Assembly: GCA_013397865.1 (NCBI GenBank)
Contig: VZTI01000467.1
Location: forward strand, 1,535,924 to 1,599,923
DNA: 64,000 nt
Source of the DNA: Struthidea cinerea
Taxonomy: Eukaryota > Chordata > Aves > Passeriformes > Corcoracidae
Reading direction: 5' to 3'
Shown: piece by piece, positions 1-13,244 of the stretch
Position numbering within the stretch: position 1 is the stretch's first letter
Layout: the number at the start of each line of letters is the position of its first letter
The notes under the pieces: generated by a model
Databases searched by the model: none
What the model saw: the letters and a program-made list of their open reading frames with translations, nothing else
Told to the model about the DNA's origin: nothing
Program-made: the position numbers and the translations under genes

Positions 1-3000
1 AGAGGTTAAACTTAGACAGTCGGCAGGGATGTTAGGATTATTTAACTGCAATATAAGTAACACCTTAAGAACTGATTTGTCAGAATGAATTGCAGTCCAG
101 AGTGCTTTGAGTTTTCAACTAAATTTGCTCTTGAGATAAAAGGCACTTTTTAAAGAACCACAGTTCCTGTTCTAACCATTCCCCCACCCTCGCCTCCAAG
201 GCATTTCTTATAACTCTGATAAAATCACAGACCAGGTGCTCCAAGACTTGCAAAATAATAAATTCCAATCTGTCACTAAAAAAATAAAAGGTTAAACAAG
301 TTTATAGAGGGAGTCTGTTCCAGGTGTTATTTTGAAAGTGTACACCTAATTTATCATTTTTCAGTAATAGTTACAAGTGATAAAGATCATGTAAATACTC
401 TGTATTAGAAATAAGCTTTCATTTTGTCATGCAGATAGTACTAATGACTAAATAGACTTTAATCAGGAGATCTCCACCTACTAACGTTAGGACTGAAGAG
501 TAATGCTATAATCAGATTTTCTCTAAAATAAAGTGCTCATGATGTAGAAGCAAAAACAAAATGAAAATCATACATTGCTTACATAGCAGTTTTTACAAGA
601 ACCAGAAGCATGAAACCTTTTCACAAATCACCTACTTTGGAACTGACTCTGCATAGGTTCAGTGGGTATGTCTATCAAGTGGAACTAGGCAATGGAAACT
701 GCTAACATCTTCCATATGTGGCAGCCTTTAAATTATAGTACTATTTTGGATACAGTGAACAAACTGTTCTGAAACAGTCACATGGGTGGCTGGGTTTACC
801 TGTAGTTCTCTTTCACTGTTTTCAGTCAGTCTTACACCGTTCTAATTCTGCTATCTTGTCCATTATTTATTAAAATATGTAGCTAAAAAAATACCCTCAG
901 TTTTGCTCAGGAGCTCTGAAATGTGTGCTTTGGCCTATCATGAATCAAAGAAAAGGCTATAGTTCTCAGCCATTTTGAAGTCAGGAGGAAAATCCAGGCC
1001 TCCATTAAACAAAGTGCATGGGGGCCTGGATATGTTCTTGAGTGCCATTCAATTCAGTGTTTTTCCTTACCTGCAGAATAGGTTGCTCCATCTCTGTCAG
1101 ACTTTGCAGTTTCTAAATCAAGTATGGCAGCATTTGGGGTAGCATTATGCTGCGAGCGGGCACTAAAGGCTTATGGATAGGCTTCCACACGTCTAGATAT
1201 ATATATATTTCAGAGGTTCCATAAATGAGGAGAGGCTGCCTCACACAAAAAGGAAAAAAATTTATCTCCTCTTGTTTCTGTCTATGACACTCTAAATTCC
1301 ATCTCTTTTTACCCTGGCTTTCAAATTTATTTTTTAATTTCTGGTTCTTTCTTTTTAGCCCAATCCCTCTCTGTTCACATAGAAATACAGTAACAGAAGT
1401 TTACTGCCCTGAAAATTTCCTGTTGGACTAATTTTCAGGACAGTCATAAACAGATGTCACTGTAAACTCAGCTGGTAGAGATTACAGGGGATTTTACAAA
1501 CTCTAAAGGTACAATTAACATATCAACTCAGGGCAATTTCCTGTATAAAACCTGAAAAGGATGAAACTGCAGATTAAATAGAACTGAAAACTGAGTTTTG
1601 TCATACATGGTTAAAGACTGTTCTTTCAAAGGAAAAGAAGCTGTTCCCCACAAAATATTCTGTTGCATTTTGAAACTCTAGGGAAGGTTTATAATAACTT
1701 CCCTCGAGAAGCAAAAGATAAACTGAATGACTATAGCTACAGAACATAGCTGTAGTGAGGTTTCTAAGTGTGGAAGTAAACTTCTACTACTAGCACACAA
1801 CTAAGCTGAGGTTTCCATTGCTTACTCATAAGATTAAAATGCAAGTTTCATAATGCATAAAACACTGAGACTTTGCAGTGTTGTGGAGGATTCTGTGTGT
1901 TTAACTCTGTTGTAGTAATTACTCTTAAATGTGGAGTCTTTTAGCAAGGCAAGCAGATTACTCTAAATAATTTTAGTTTTTTAGCAAGACTAAAACAATC
2001 GTTCTCCAAGTTGTGGTACTTCTTATTAAATTGTAAGCAACTAAGTTATTTTGTATTAATTGAAGGGAGATAATGAACTAGCAACCTCTTGAAACTAAAA
2101 ATAATTCTTGAATTTATTATGGAAAAACAACACTTTGAAAAGTTACTACAAATTATTATTTTTAGTTGCCATTTAGATGTCATATCTAGCTGTGGTCTAT
2201 AATGTATTCCTACAGAGTACATAAGATGCTTTGCATTGTTGCAAAATGTCTTTTACCCCTTCAAGGTAGACTAGATTTCAGTGTTCTGTATTTGTATTGA
2301 TTTCTTTTTTCTTTTAGTCAGGCCTTCAAACAATTTTTTTGAAGATGGGAAATATTTGGGTACACTGAATTTTGTTTTGTCTTAATACATTAATCCTGAT
2401 AGATAATGAAAAGAATTGATAACTAAGAGTTTCCCAAAATGTTTATATTACAGCAAGAGACAGTTGGGAGGCAATGGTGGTACTGAGCTTCAGCACCAGA
2501 GAGCAGCACCATCTAAGAATTGTGATTCAAAATTCCTCCCTTGAACCCCAATCCTGTTCTAGACAAAATAGATGTGCCTTCACTTCTGTGGGGACATAGA
2601 GTATGTAATTCTCCTTTTGGTTAACTTTCCCAGCTGACACATGTAAAGAGGGATGTCTAGCGATGCTTGACTTTTTTTACCACTTCGATACACACCTAAC
2701 ACATCCATTGGTGGAACAGCAAGTAGCCCATGTATTCATGCCAGAGCACATGACTGCTCTAGATATAACATGAACAGAAAAGAATTGTCAGACATAAGAC
2801 CAGCTTCATACCCCAAACACATGGATTTGGGTTAGCAATATCTAGCCCTTTATTTTCTTTTGTTTGGAATTTATAAATAACAATAATGTCAAAGCCACTA
2901 GTAGACATTACTGTTCTCCTTGGGAACAGTTCAGCAATGCCCTCTGGCAGTTTTTCAGCTAAGCATGGGAGCGCAAAAGAAAGTCTAAAAAAGCATGCAA

Positions 3001-5574
3001 TTACCCCCAGGAAATAATTACAATGCAAAAGCTCTGGATGGTACAAGTGACATTCCTGTAAACAAGGTGAACTTGTATCATCACCCTCCTTTGCCTCAGG
3101 GATATTCCTGCCAAAGGAATATCACCCGGTTCCAAGAACATCCAAGGATGGAGGTGGGGCTGCACATCAGCCTTTCCAGGTCCAAGTCTCAAGGAGCCAG
3201 AAGTTGTGGGCAAAGGAAACTCCTGCTGAGCTGAGCATTGACATGGCAAATCCCAAAGGCCAGGGCAGCAAATCTTGCTGGAGGTGATTTTTAACCACCA
3301 GGCTGGAAACCAAAACACGCCTAAAGCAGTCTTGCTTATATATGAGATATATATATTCCAGACTTAATGATTAAGAGAAATATGGGAAATAAAGTATTTT
3401 TATGTCTACTTCTGTTCGCACTCGCTCTCATGGGGACAGGATCATACTGTTCTCTCTTCTTGAACTATGTTAAACTTCAAAGTTTGACCAGATGCTGGAT
3501 TTCTTTCGATTTTAACCTTCTTTCAGCTCTGCTGAAGGAGCCTCTCTTTGTCTGCAACAGTTAGAAGCCATACCCAAACCACATTGCAGAAACAATGCTT
3601 GGAAGAGAAGACAATTAAGCTGGATGTGGCCAGGTTTTATTCAGCAACTTTTCCACTCACTACAATCTTCTAATCCAACTCAGCTAGCCTCACATGTGTA
3701 CACACAAACCCTGTATTTAACCAGGAAGATTTTCTTACCTAGCTACTGTTTCCAGAGGCTCACAGACCAGCATCAGCTGGTACATGGTACTGTTGTTCTC
3801 TTTCTTTGCTTTAAAGATAACTTATTGCAAATGCATATTGACCACTTCAGAATTGCGATCAACTCTTCCACATTTTCTAGGTACCTTCTAAGATTCTACA
3901 AGGTAATGCTGATAGGAAAAGAAATGAATGCACTTACATGCCTCTTTTCTGTCTCTGGATTACCACTATCATAAAAATTGAATTTAACTTGAAAATCTGT
4001 GGTGTCTGAATACACTTCTGGCACCCTCAGGTGATCTGTACTATTCAGCCTTGTAATACATTACTGGGTTCTAGACACTTGGTCAAAGCGAACTCCCCTT
4101 CTGAGCTTTCCAAGGTAATCAGTAATGCTCAGAGATGGGACTGCCAAAACAGTCAGATTATCTGTTTTCCAAAAAAAAAATAAGTAAATATCCAAAAATG
4201 CTGAAGTTGAAGCTGCCTCAAGCACTTTTACCTCACATAACCAGCACTTTTGGAAAGGTCCCATTGACCTTGGCAGCATATTTGAACATGGCTGAACAGT
4301 TCTTGAGCAATTTTTCCAATGAATTAGGCACAAACAGGCACGTGTCTTTGGGCACACATGCAGTTTTTTCTATCTCCTCTTTCTCCTTAAAAATTAATAA
4401 TTTCTCAAAACTGCCGTGCAAAGAAAGTCACAACAAGCAGTATGTCCTAGTGTATTACGGGCTCCTGTTTGCTATGTGAAATTACTTAGCTAGATGTTTT
4501 GAAAACGCCACAGAGTTGGGTTCTGACCAGCGACCAGCTAGTCAGATGCATTCATCTTTTCTGACACTCATCTTAATCACAGAATTATCATAACCTGCAT
4601 GTGTGAACTGACTGTGCATACTTCCATTACCAAAGAAGGAAAACTTATGAATTTGGGAACATTGACACAGTGCATTAAACTCAGTCAATGACTTTTAACA
4701 AATATAAAAGCTACACCAGTGAAAGCAGAGAATAGTGATAAATGTATATTACCTGCTGTGTATGAAGTCTATCTATTCACTAGTTTAAAAACGCTTTAGG
4801 AAAGTGTACAAAAACCATACCACTTCTAGAACTTTAATCTCACAGAAGTCTTCACCTCTTACTTTATTGCCAGGAGATTCCAAAGATTATCTCTTTTGCC
4901 TGACAATTGGTTGTCAGACGTTATTAATTCAGTGCTATCCTTTCCTTGACTTGTGTGGGGAATCAGCATTATATTGATGCTGCTGCACTGACAAGTACCC
5001 CGTACTTGGCTGCCTTTCTCCATTTCCTTACCTGTCCCATCACTGCCATTCTTCATTCACCTCCATACTGTCCACCAATCATTCTTTTCTGCACCCACTC
5101 CTTAACTCACATGATAGCCTTCCTTCTTTCATGACTTCATAACTCCATTACCTTTCTTTCCTCCTCTCATACTTCTATTTCTTCCTTTCCCCCATGGGTC
5201 ATGTGAAAAAAAATTCTAAAAACTTGAGAGGAAAGATGGAGAGAATAAAACATATTGTGTTATAAGGCAGCATCTCAATAAAAAACATTATGACTCATCC
5301 TCAGTTTTCAGCACACATCTTTTTTGTACAGTGCTCTGTCTGACTGGCATGAAACATAAACATCTGCTGCCATGAAAATCTCTGCTCACCATTCTGCCTT
5401 GTTCCTTCCCACTTTCCCATATAGTTAACATACTCCAAGAGCTTTCTTGCTTTAACATCATGCATTATGGAAACAGCTTTGGGCAGCTATGAAACAGTCA
5501 TCACAACTCAACCAAAATGTGACACAATCCTTAGCTCTATACTTTTATCTGCACTTGTCAGGCCACATTACAAA
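1..5574. other. AT-rich non-coding stretch, nothing recognised
   Basis: I see no gene, RNA gene or recognisable mobile element here. The sequence is AT-rich with frequent stops in all frames. The longest open frames, at about 3001-3318 (-), 3624-3974 (+) and 4135-4479 (+), are 105-116 codons. They overlap other frames on the opposite strand and show no domain, signal peptide or family motif I know. A pyrimidine-rich patch lies near 5130-5195. The stretch fits intergenic or intronic vertebrate DNA. Confidence 0.6.
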
Positions 5575-5685
5575 GTTCAATGCTGTTATCCCACTTCACA
5601 AAGGAAAAGGCCAAGAAAGAGAAACTGAGTAACCCAACAAACCAGTAGCAGAGCCACAAATGTTGGCCAGGTCTTTTGAGTTTTT
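5575..5685 (+). repeat. MIR-like ancient SINE remnant
   Basis: The order of words follows the MIR core and 3' region: a 'ttatcccactt' segment, then 'gagaaactgagtaaccca', then an 'agtagcagagcc' segment, and a tail resembling the end of a MIR with its 'ccaggtctt'. Divergence is high, with several small gaps. MIR elements are tRNA-derived SINEs that spread before the amniote radiation, so a decayed copy in a bird is plausible. The boundaries are approximate. An unrelated AT-rich stretch with chance similarity remains possible. Confidence 0.45.
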
Positions 5686-8395
5686 TACCTGTCCCCTGGT
5701 CAGTGCAACACAAGGAAAGTAAGAAAGTCACTTACAGCCTGAATAGAAGTCCAGTCCCTTCGATGTTATACCTTCAGCTGGAACTTCAGCGACACAGATA
5801 ATGTGGCACTGGATTCAATGGGGGCAAAAATAATGGGCATTTATTAATGTTTTCTTACTTTCATATAATATTTAAAAATGAAATGCATATATAGGCCTGC
5901 TTTCTTATTGTTTAGGAAACATCCAACAAAACATAGGACTGATTATAGACCAATATTACTTTCAAAGACTAGCTAGACAGAAGGAAGTTTTTTATGAAAT
6001 GGTTAAAATAGAATTACACAATTTTTCTGAGTGGCATGCTAAACTAATAGGTTTCCATGGTTTATTTTAAACATCTCCTTGCAACATTTATTTGCTTTAT
6101 TTTTAATGGGGCAGTAAGTTAGTAAATTACATTATTCCACACTCTACTATTCATTAGCAGAAGTACAGACAATTAACTATTTTGGAACTTTTATTTAAAA
6201 TTAAGAGAGGAGGGAAACGTGAGAGCAGTTGAAAGCAAGATTTCTCAGGAAAAGAAAAAAACCTCTTTAATGCTCTTTAATGTTTATTTCTATTTGGTTT
6301 GATGCTTATTTGTTTTTTTCTAGTTTACAGTAAGTGCCTTGTTATGGTCACATGAAAAGTTATTAGAGAAAAGAAGAAAGCTTTGTAGGGTTTATTTGTT
6401 CCAACAAAAGTCAGGGGAATTAAATAAAAACAAACTGAACATAAAATATGTAAAGACAGTACAGGTTGAAAATTAATAGCTTATTTTTAAAAAGGAAATT
6501 TAATAAAGCAATGCCGTTAGCTATTTAAAAACCGGGAAAATGATACCTAAACATGTAGGGAATGTTGGCAAGTCTTCCCACCTGAGCTGGAGTGTGAATA
6601 ACTAGTTATTATACTTCTTGTATTTTCTTCATTTTCATTTATTCATCAGAATGAACTAGATGACAGTGTTATTCTAATATGCAACTGGAAATATAATTTT
6701 CTTTCCAAAACATCATGTGGTATCAATAATAAAGATTTTTGCAGCAGGATTTTCAAAACAAGGTGTTATCTCATGTTCACTGCGTCTGTAATTCCATCAC
6801 ATAAACCTAAACAGCTACAGTTCAATGCGAGTGAACTCTGATACAATTTGGAACGCCAAAACTCATTTTTGTTGCTGTAATATACTGAATGAATTAAAAT
6901 AAAAATGATGATCCAAAGAAAAATGCTCATCTCCACAACAGGTAATTGTGATTAAACAGGATGTAAAATCAAGCTATCGCTTCAGGCTCAGTATAAGTAG
7001 TATAATTATAGCACAGATACTTGAATTTTAAGTGTTTTCACTGAGAAGATACATTTGGTGTGACAGCCACTGTGGCAACAACTACTCAGTTTCAGTGCAT
7101 ACCAGAGTGTATAGTTATGTAAAAGTTGTTGATGCATGAGAGCTCACTGTGACAGCCGTACAAAGTATATTTCATATAATTGTTTTATTTCTTTCTTAAA
7201 TGGAAAGAAATTTCAAGTGAGTAATGTTTAGCTGTCCTAAAACTTATGTTGGTTTACAAGTGGTGTTAAGATCTTTTAATAGCACTGTGGAAAGAACAGC
7301 CACACATAGAACTAATGATGAAGGAGAAAAAGGTTTCACTTACATTCCTCTAGATTCTTGGCTGCCTAAGCAATTTGTGGATTTGAAATGATTGTTAATT
7401 TCTTGCTAATTATCACTTAGAGATTTCTTTTTTTCAGACAAAGTTTTGCTTTGGACTTTCCTATTTGAGTATATCTATAGCTTAACAATTTCTAGAAGAA
7501 TTAAATTTTATGAATATAAAAATTACTGATCATTTGATGTGTCTTTTATATATGTATCATACAAAGTCTATGATAACTTGGCATCTAGGAAGAGAGTTGT
7601 GCTCTTCAGAGGAATTGATAAAAAAAGAAGATTAGTAAAAAAGCAAAAGCGGCCAAGGAATCTCATAAAATACCTAGAAATTTATAGAAGTCTAGCATGA
7701 AGACCTCATAGAAGTCCCCTCATTGGCAACATAAATAATACATTCATCTGAAGCATTAATTAATTTCGCAAAATAAAACTTTTTTTTTTAATTGAACTGT
7801 CAAGAAAGAATTTGGTGCAAGGTATAATGAAAAGTACTTCTGGGTAGTGCCAGCTGAAGTTCATGAATTCTCTTCCTAAGAACCAAAGTGAAAAATTTTA
7901 AAAAAATGAAACCTTTTTCCCTGCTGTGTATTAAAACTCATAACAGGAGCACTGATTCTACACCAGAGAGGATACACCCAAATTTTCTTGTCTTGCTGTC
8001 ACCATTAGTGGCAAAGTGGTGTTTACTATGTCAGCTTAGAAGCTGCTGGCAGTTCAACTGCCAGCATCCATGTCATGGGATGCCAAGTGGCTTACAGAGC
8101 TTGGTAGACTCAATAGCATGGTCCTGAAGTTTGAGTTTTCATTACAGAGGTGGGTGAGGGAAGTTTTCTAAGAGGGAGGAGGGTGCAAGAGCCTTCCCTA
8201 CTCATGTAAAGAGCTCTCCCACTGCCAGACTGATCTGTGGCACCCAACCAGAATGAACACAGCTTTCTCCTGGCTGATACGCCTCTGTCTGTTTCCTAAC
8301 AGAGTTTAATTTTGGGGGTGCAGGGACGGGCAGGAGGAATGGAGCAGGAGGAAAGGTAAGACCCAGCCCTATCTACTCTCACACAGCTATATCCT
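5686..8395. other. AT-rich non-coding stretch, nothing recognised
   Basis: No gene or repeat family is recognised. The sequence is AT-rich, with short A and T runs and dense stop codons. From about 8130 the composition becomes more GC-rich towards the following CR1. A short perfect inverted repeat sits at 8044-8066 and is reported separately. Confidence 0.6.
8044..8066. repeat. 23-bp perfect inverted repeat
   Basis: TGCTGGCAGTT at 8044-8054 is followed by a single C and then its exact reverse complement AACTGCCAGCA at 8056-8066. The 11-base arms match perfectly. With only one central base it would form a cruciform or a dimeric protein site more readily than a stable RNA hairpin. No function is known to me. 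Confidence 0.8.
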
Positions 8396-9102
8396 GGGAA
8401 CAGCCTGGGAGTAGCACTGAGGAGAAAGATTTGGGGGCGGCTGTGGTTGAGAAGCTCAACACAACTCATCAGCATGCACTTGCAGTCCAGAAAGACAACA
8501 GTATCCTGGGCTGCACCAAAAGAAGCATGGCCAGCAGGTCAGGAGAGGTGATTGTCCTCCTCTACTTTGCTCTTGTAAGAGCCCACTTTGAGCACTTTGA
8601 GTCCAGCTCTGAGGTCCTCAGCACAGGAAAGCCATGGTCCAGAGTAGGATCACAAAGATTATGAGAGGCCTGGAGCACTTCTTCTATGACAAAAGGCTGA
8701 GAGTGTTGGGGCTGTTCAGTCTGCAGAAGAGAAGGCTCCAGAGAGATCTTAAAGCAGCCTTCCACTACCTCTTCAGGTAAAGGGGTGTTTACAAGAGGGT
8801 TGAAAAGGGACTTTTTACAAGGGCATGTAGTCATAGAACAAGTGGGAATGGCTTTAAACTGAAGAAGGGTAGATTTAGATTAGTTATAAGGATGAAATTT
8901 TTCACTTTGAGGGTGGTGAGTCATTGGAACAGGTTGCCCAGAGAGGATGTTAACACCCTGTTGTCGGAAGTGTTCAAGGACAAGTTGGAAGGAGCCCTGA
9001 GCAATCTGGTTTAGTGGAAGGTGTCCCTGCCCATGGCCAGGGGGTTGGAAGTAGATGATCTTTAAAGGTCCCTTCCAACTCAAACCATTCTATGATTCTA
9101 TG
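8396..9102 (+). mobile_element. CR1 LINE, 3' portion
   Basis: This is a 5'-truncated copy of a CR1 non-LTR retrotransposon. It begins in the last part of ORF2, in the 'gaggagaaagatttggggg' and 'tatcctgggctgcacc' words. It continues through the 'ctgttcagtctgcagaagagaaggctccagagaga' region and the 3' UTR words 'tttttacaagggcatgtag' and 'gttgcccagagagg'. It ends in the CR1 terminal repeat 'attctatgattctatg'. The ORF2 part is broken by stops and indels, so the copy is dead. 5' truncation of this kind is typical of CR1 because reverse transcription starts at the 3' end. The 5' boundary is approximate and the 3' end is sharp. Confidence 0.93.
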
Positions 9103-10413
9103 AACACACCCACATCAGACAGCTCTGAATTAGTCTATGCATAGCCAGCCATTCAGGTCACATTCCCTCCAGCTCTCCTACCTTGCTGCCTGAAGCCAGC
9201 TCCCTTCATGGTTATATGGTCTACCTCAGGTTTAGCTCATCCCAGCTATGTGTGTGTACCTGCTGCACAGTGCCAGAGTTGTGGGAAGATGGAAGTACTG
9301 GTGGAGGTCTGGAAAGCTGGGACAAAACCCCAGGCTACGTTCTGGAGAAACTAGCAGTCTCAGGTGCTGCCCCAGGGCAAAGATGTCTGTCTACTGCCCC
9401 AGTGCCTCTCCCAAGGGGCATATTGTGGAGCAGGGACGGTTTAACAAGTTTCAAAATGTGTAGTGATGAGGGGAAGGCGGAGGACATAATGTAAGTCTGC
9501 AAGAAAAGAATTTCATATCTTCTTTTAGTTCTTATTGCTTCCCCTCTGGTAATCTCTGAAGCTCATAAACTTTCCAGAAGGCTATGCCACATTTGAATGC
9601 TTTGACATATTAGATGCTGATATGCGGGTTCAGTTCTAAGAGCTTCAAATTTTTATGATTTTCTAAAGCTAAGATTATAATAATTTATTTTAAAAGATGC
9701 CTGGAACTTTTTGTGTTGTACATAACAGTTCTTACTAATTTCTCTACACATGTATGTTTAGAAAAAGAAATATAATCTGAAATTCTGTTCAAGACATGGG
9801 TCCTTGTGTAAACAGGGCTCTGTCATTTATTCTGCTGGTAATCATGGCACCATTTTTTTTGTAGTAGGAACATGAGATACCCTTCATGATGGTTTCAGAT
9901 CTGTATCTCTGTTTCCCCATCTTCCTGGATGGTGAAGGCAAAGAAGAACCAAGTAGAAAGCAGACCTGAAACTCATTAGGCTTGAGAGAACAAAGAAGAT
10001 ATTTATGTTCCCAGGAGGGGGACTTCTGTGAGGTCTGAAGCCAGCTCCTCAGATGCTGATCTTTTCCACTGTGCTTCCTCACTACTTTTCAGTAAACTCA
10101 AACTAGAAGGGTGACAAAGGTCACCCATGCACACAGAATGAAGAGCACTCCTCTTCGAGGAATAGCTAGTGTAATCCCTTCCTTGCTATAGATTTAGGTG
10201 GAAAACTTCTCCCACCTCGGACAGTAGAAAAGCATAATCTGCAACTGCTTGGCTGTGCTTCAGCCATTTGGTAAAAGCTCCCATATATTGTCACCAAAAT
10301 TGCGTGGACACAATAGTGGTTTTCCTAATACATGAGCTGTGTTCACATGCCCAGGATACACAAAGGTAAGGGAGAGAGTTACCAGACAAGTCCTACAGCT
10401 AACGCAGCATTGA
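9103..10413. other. Non-coding spacer between two CR1 copies
   Basis: There is no recognisable gene or repeat. Overlapping open frames at about 9183-9494 (+) and 9789-10082 (-) have no recognisable domain. Composition is moderately GC-rich up to about 9490 and AT-rich afterwards. Confidence 0.55.
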
Positions 10414-11300
10414 CAGAATCATAGAATTATTTTGGTTGGAAAAGACCACCAAGGTCATCAAGACCAATTGTTTATCTAGCACTGCCAAGTCCACCAATAA
10501 ACGGTGTCCCTAAGTGCCACATATACATGTCTCACCAGTGCCAAGAGCAGGGTGATGACCACTTTCCCAGTCCTGCTGTCCACACTGTTTCTGAGACAGG
10601 CCAGGATGCCATTGGCTTTCTTGGCCACCTGGGCACACAGCTGGCTCACTTTCTTCTGGCTGTCAACCAGGTCCTTTTCTTCTGGGCTGTTTGCCAACCT
10701 CTCTGCCTTCAGCCTATAGCACTGCACGGGATTGATGTGACCCAAGGGCAGGACCTGGCACTTTGTCGTGTTGAACCTCAAAATGTTGGCCTTTTCTCAT
10801 GGATCCAACCTGTCCAGATCCGTCTGCAGAGTCTTGCTGCCCTCCAGCAGATCCATCCAAGCTGGTGTCATCTGCAAACTTACTGAGGGTGCATTCAACC
10901 TCCTTATCCAAATCATTGATGACGATAATTATCAGGTCTGGTCTCATTACTGAGCCCTGGGGAAAAAAACTTGTGACCCATGACCAACTGGGAAACCCAC
11001 TAACCGTGGGAAATGGTGTCAAAGGCTTTACTAAAGTCTAGATAGACAATATTCACAGCCTTTCTCTCACCCCCAAAGTGGGTCACCCTGTCATAGAAGG
11101 AGATCAGGTTACTCAAGTAGGACCTGCCTTTCCTAAGCTCATGCTGGCAAGGCCTGATACCCTGGTTGTCTTGTATGTGCTGGGTGATGCTGCACAAGGT
11201 GATCTGCTCCGTGACCTTACCCAGCACTGACGTTAGTCTGACAGGCCTACAACTCCTGGATCTTCCTTCTGGCCCTACTTGTAGGGTCTCCATTCCTTCT
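10414..11300 (-). mobile_element. CR1 LINE fragment with reverse-transcriptase remnant
   Basis: Read on the minus strand, this is a CR1 ORF2 segment followed by a CR1 3' end. The minus-strand translation shows the RT-domain words 'VYLDFSKAFDT' (about 11010-11040) and 'LSKFADDTSL' (about 10860-10890), which contain the FADD form of the RT catalytic motif. Further on, 'CQVLPLGHINP' and 'QVAKKANGILAC' belong to the C-terminal ORF2 part. These pieces lie in different frames with stops between them, so frameshifts have inactivated the copy. At the low-coordinate end, the reverse complement of the CR1 terminal repeat appears as 'cagaatcatagaat'. The usual stretch between ORF2 end and 3' UTR is shortened, implying an internal deletion or two adjoining copies. 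The 5' edge of homology, near 11300, is uncertain. Confidence 0.9.
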
Positions 11301-11595
11301 GCAGTGTCTCCAAAAGCTCCTCTGCCTGATGATGTGACACAGCTTTTCTCTCTTCTTCTCTTCAAGATGTTGCTTCCAGATTGACTTTTCAGGAGATATA
11401 TTCACTTTGTGCTGTCTTTCTCTCATGATTATCAGTGTCTTTTACTGTTAAGGATTCTACACAGTTATAAAGTCCAGTCTGTTTTCTCATGAATAACCAC
11501 CAACAAATCACTAGGAGTACCATGTTTTCCGCATGGATGTATGACTTATGGCCAAGAAGCTGTGAAGGGAAAACTGTCTCACAAAAATCTTCACT

Positions 11596-11715
11596 CCTGT
11601 AACCAGTGACAGGACTTGAGGAAGCAGCATGAAGGTGAGTCAGGGAAAGTTTAGGTTAGGTATCAGGAAAATGTTTTTCACCCAGAGAGTGGTTAAGCAC
11701 TGGAATCAGAAGCGG
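11596..11715 (+). mobile_element. Short CR1 3' UTR scrap
   Basis: About 120 bases match the CR1 segment that also occurs at 21930-22020 in this window. The order is 'ccagtgacaggacttgagg', then 'gggaaagtttaggtt', then 'caggaaaatgtttttcaccc' and 'agagtggttaagcactggaa'. Both ends are missing, including the terminal repeat, so this is a doubly truncated relic. The comparison was made with the other copy inside the window. Confidence 0.75.
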
Positions 11716-13206
11716 TTTATCTCCAGAGATGCTCCCACCAGCATCCAAGAGGCACAATATTCAGCCCTCTTGTAACAGAAGAGTTCGACCCTGCTACATC
11801 ACACTCAAGTCTGAGACTTTCCATACCTGGAAGGACTGTCTGCCAGAAGAACCACATCAGACTTTCTACCACCATTGCAGTGATCTGCCGTTTTGACCAA
11901 CCCAGCAAGGTCCTCTGGAAGTCTTTGTGAACAATTGTTACTGCTGTGGGATTCATAGCCTGCTTTAGGATTTTCTTAACTTATACCATTCTAAGGATAA
12001 ATTATTGCTTCATCTATCTGTCAGTCCTGAATTGGATAAGGCTATAATTTACACTGGTTTACGGAGCATGAAGGTGGAGGACTCATGGACCCACAATTCA
12101 ACTGGAGAGTGACGTTATAATTAAGAGAACACTTTGAAACTTCTTCACAGAGCTTAATTCTGCTTTTAACATTTCAGCTTTTTTTGATTGAATAATATTT
12201 GAAAATATTTACCAGTTATATTGGGTGTCTCTATTACTAGAGCTATTAGTAAAAATTATTTATTATTTTGAACAAAAAATTGCTACAATGACAAGTGAGA
12301 AATCCAACTGAGAAAACACTTCAGTTTGAGAAAGTTACATGTCTTTTCTGATCTTCCTGAAAGCAAAGAAAGCTGACAATGAAATAGCATAATGAAAGGC
12401 TTAATCATTACTATCCAATACACCCACACCTGAGCCCCTAGGCTGGAAACTGTGAAAAAAGGGTGTAACAGGCAGGTACACCATTCATTGCTAAGACTGT
12501 TACATGCAAGCATGCTGCGGAACAGGCCTACTTGGGCGGTCATATGAATAAATCAAATCCCTGCTGGAACTTTCATGTTTGCTGCTCTTGACTACAAGTG
12601 CATTGGATGCAGAAAAAAATTGGGATGGCTTGTGATTGGGGTGCTTGCTTTATCATGCCTCTACATCAGTGAACTGTTGTCAAAAATGGCAGCGCGGGTT
12701 TTGCACGTGGTATCATAGGCACAGCTATGTGAATGACTGTCCTTTAGTGACATTCAGATGTAGAGCTAACTCAGTGTATGGAAGCAATTGCTTTATCCAG
12801 CATAAACCATGGCAGGTTACTGCAAAATTCCTTCAAGGTATCAGGTTGGAAAAGTTCACAAAAAAATGTAAAATGTATTAAAGGTTTAAAAGACTTCCAG
12901 TCTAGTACTCCGCAAGGTTATTGCATTGGTTTTTTAATGAATAAAAACAGGCAAAGCAGATCAGTGGTTTATCTCAAGTGAATGTATTTCAGTGCAGCTT
13001 CTTTCAACATGCAGAACCCTATTTACTGGCAAACCTTATTTTCTGTTCTTTTCTCGTGGACAAGTGGTTGTGAAGAGTTGACCAGGTCAGCAGAAGAAGT
13101 GTGTATATGGATATACTCATGTGGCAGCCAGCCCAAGAAAACAGTGAAGCCGTTCTTGCAAGCAATGAAGATACTACCAATAGAACTACTCATTAGAGAG
13201 TAAATG
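11716..13206. other. Non-coding stretch, possibly part of an unidentified repeat at its start
   Basis: The first 240 bases, to about 11960, are richer in GC than the rest and directly abut a CR1 scrap. They may belong to an unrecognised mobile element. The minus-strand 79-codon frame there has no motif I recognise. The remainder is AT-rich unique sequence with short chance frames. Confidence 0.45.
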
Positions 13207-13244
13207 TCCTCTCCTCTCCTCTCCTCTCCTCTCCTCTCCTCTCC
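13207..13244. repeat. (CCTCT)n microsatellite, left array
   Basis: Uninterrupted pentamer array of CCTCT units, about seven and a half copies, on the plus strand. It directly borders a CpG-rich block at 13245. A matching array resumes at 13431 beyond the assembly gap. Confidence 0.95.

Noticed and set aside
11775..11800. 'gagttcgaccctg' resembling a tRNA B box
   Set aside because: No A box or cloverleaf pairing could be found at the required distance.
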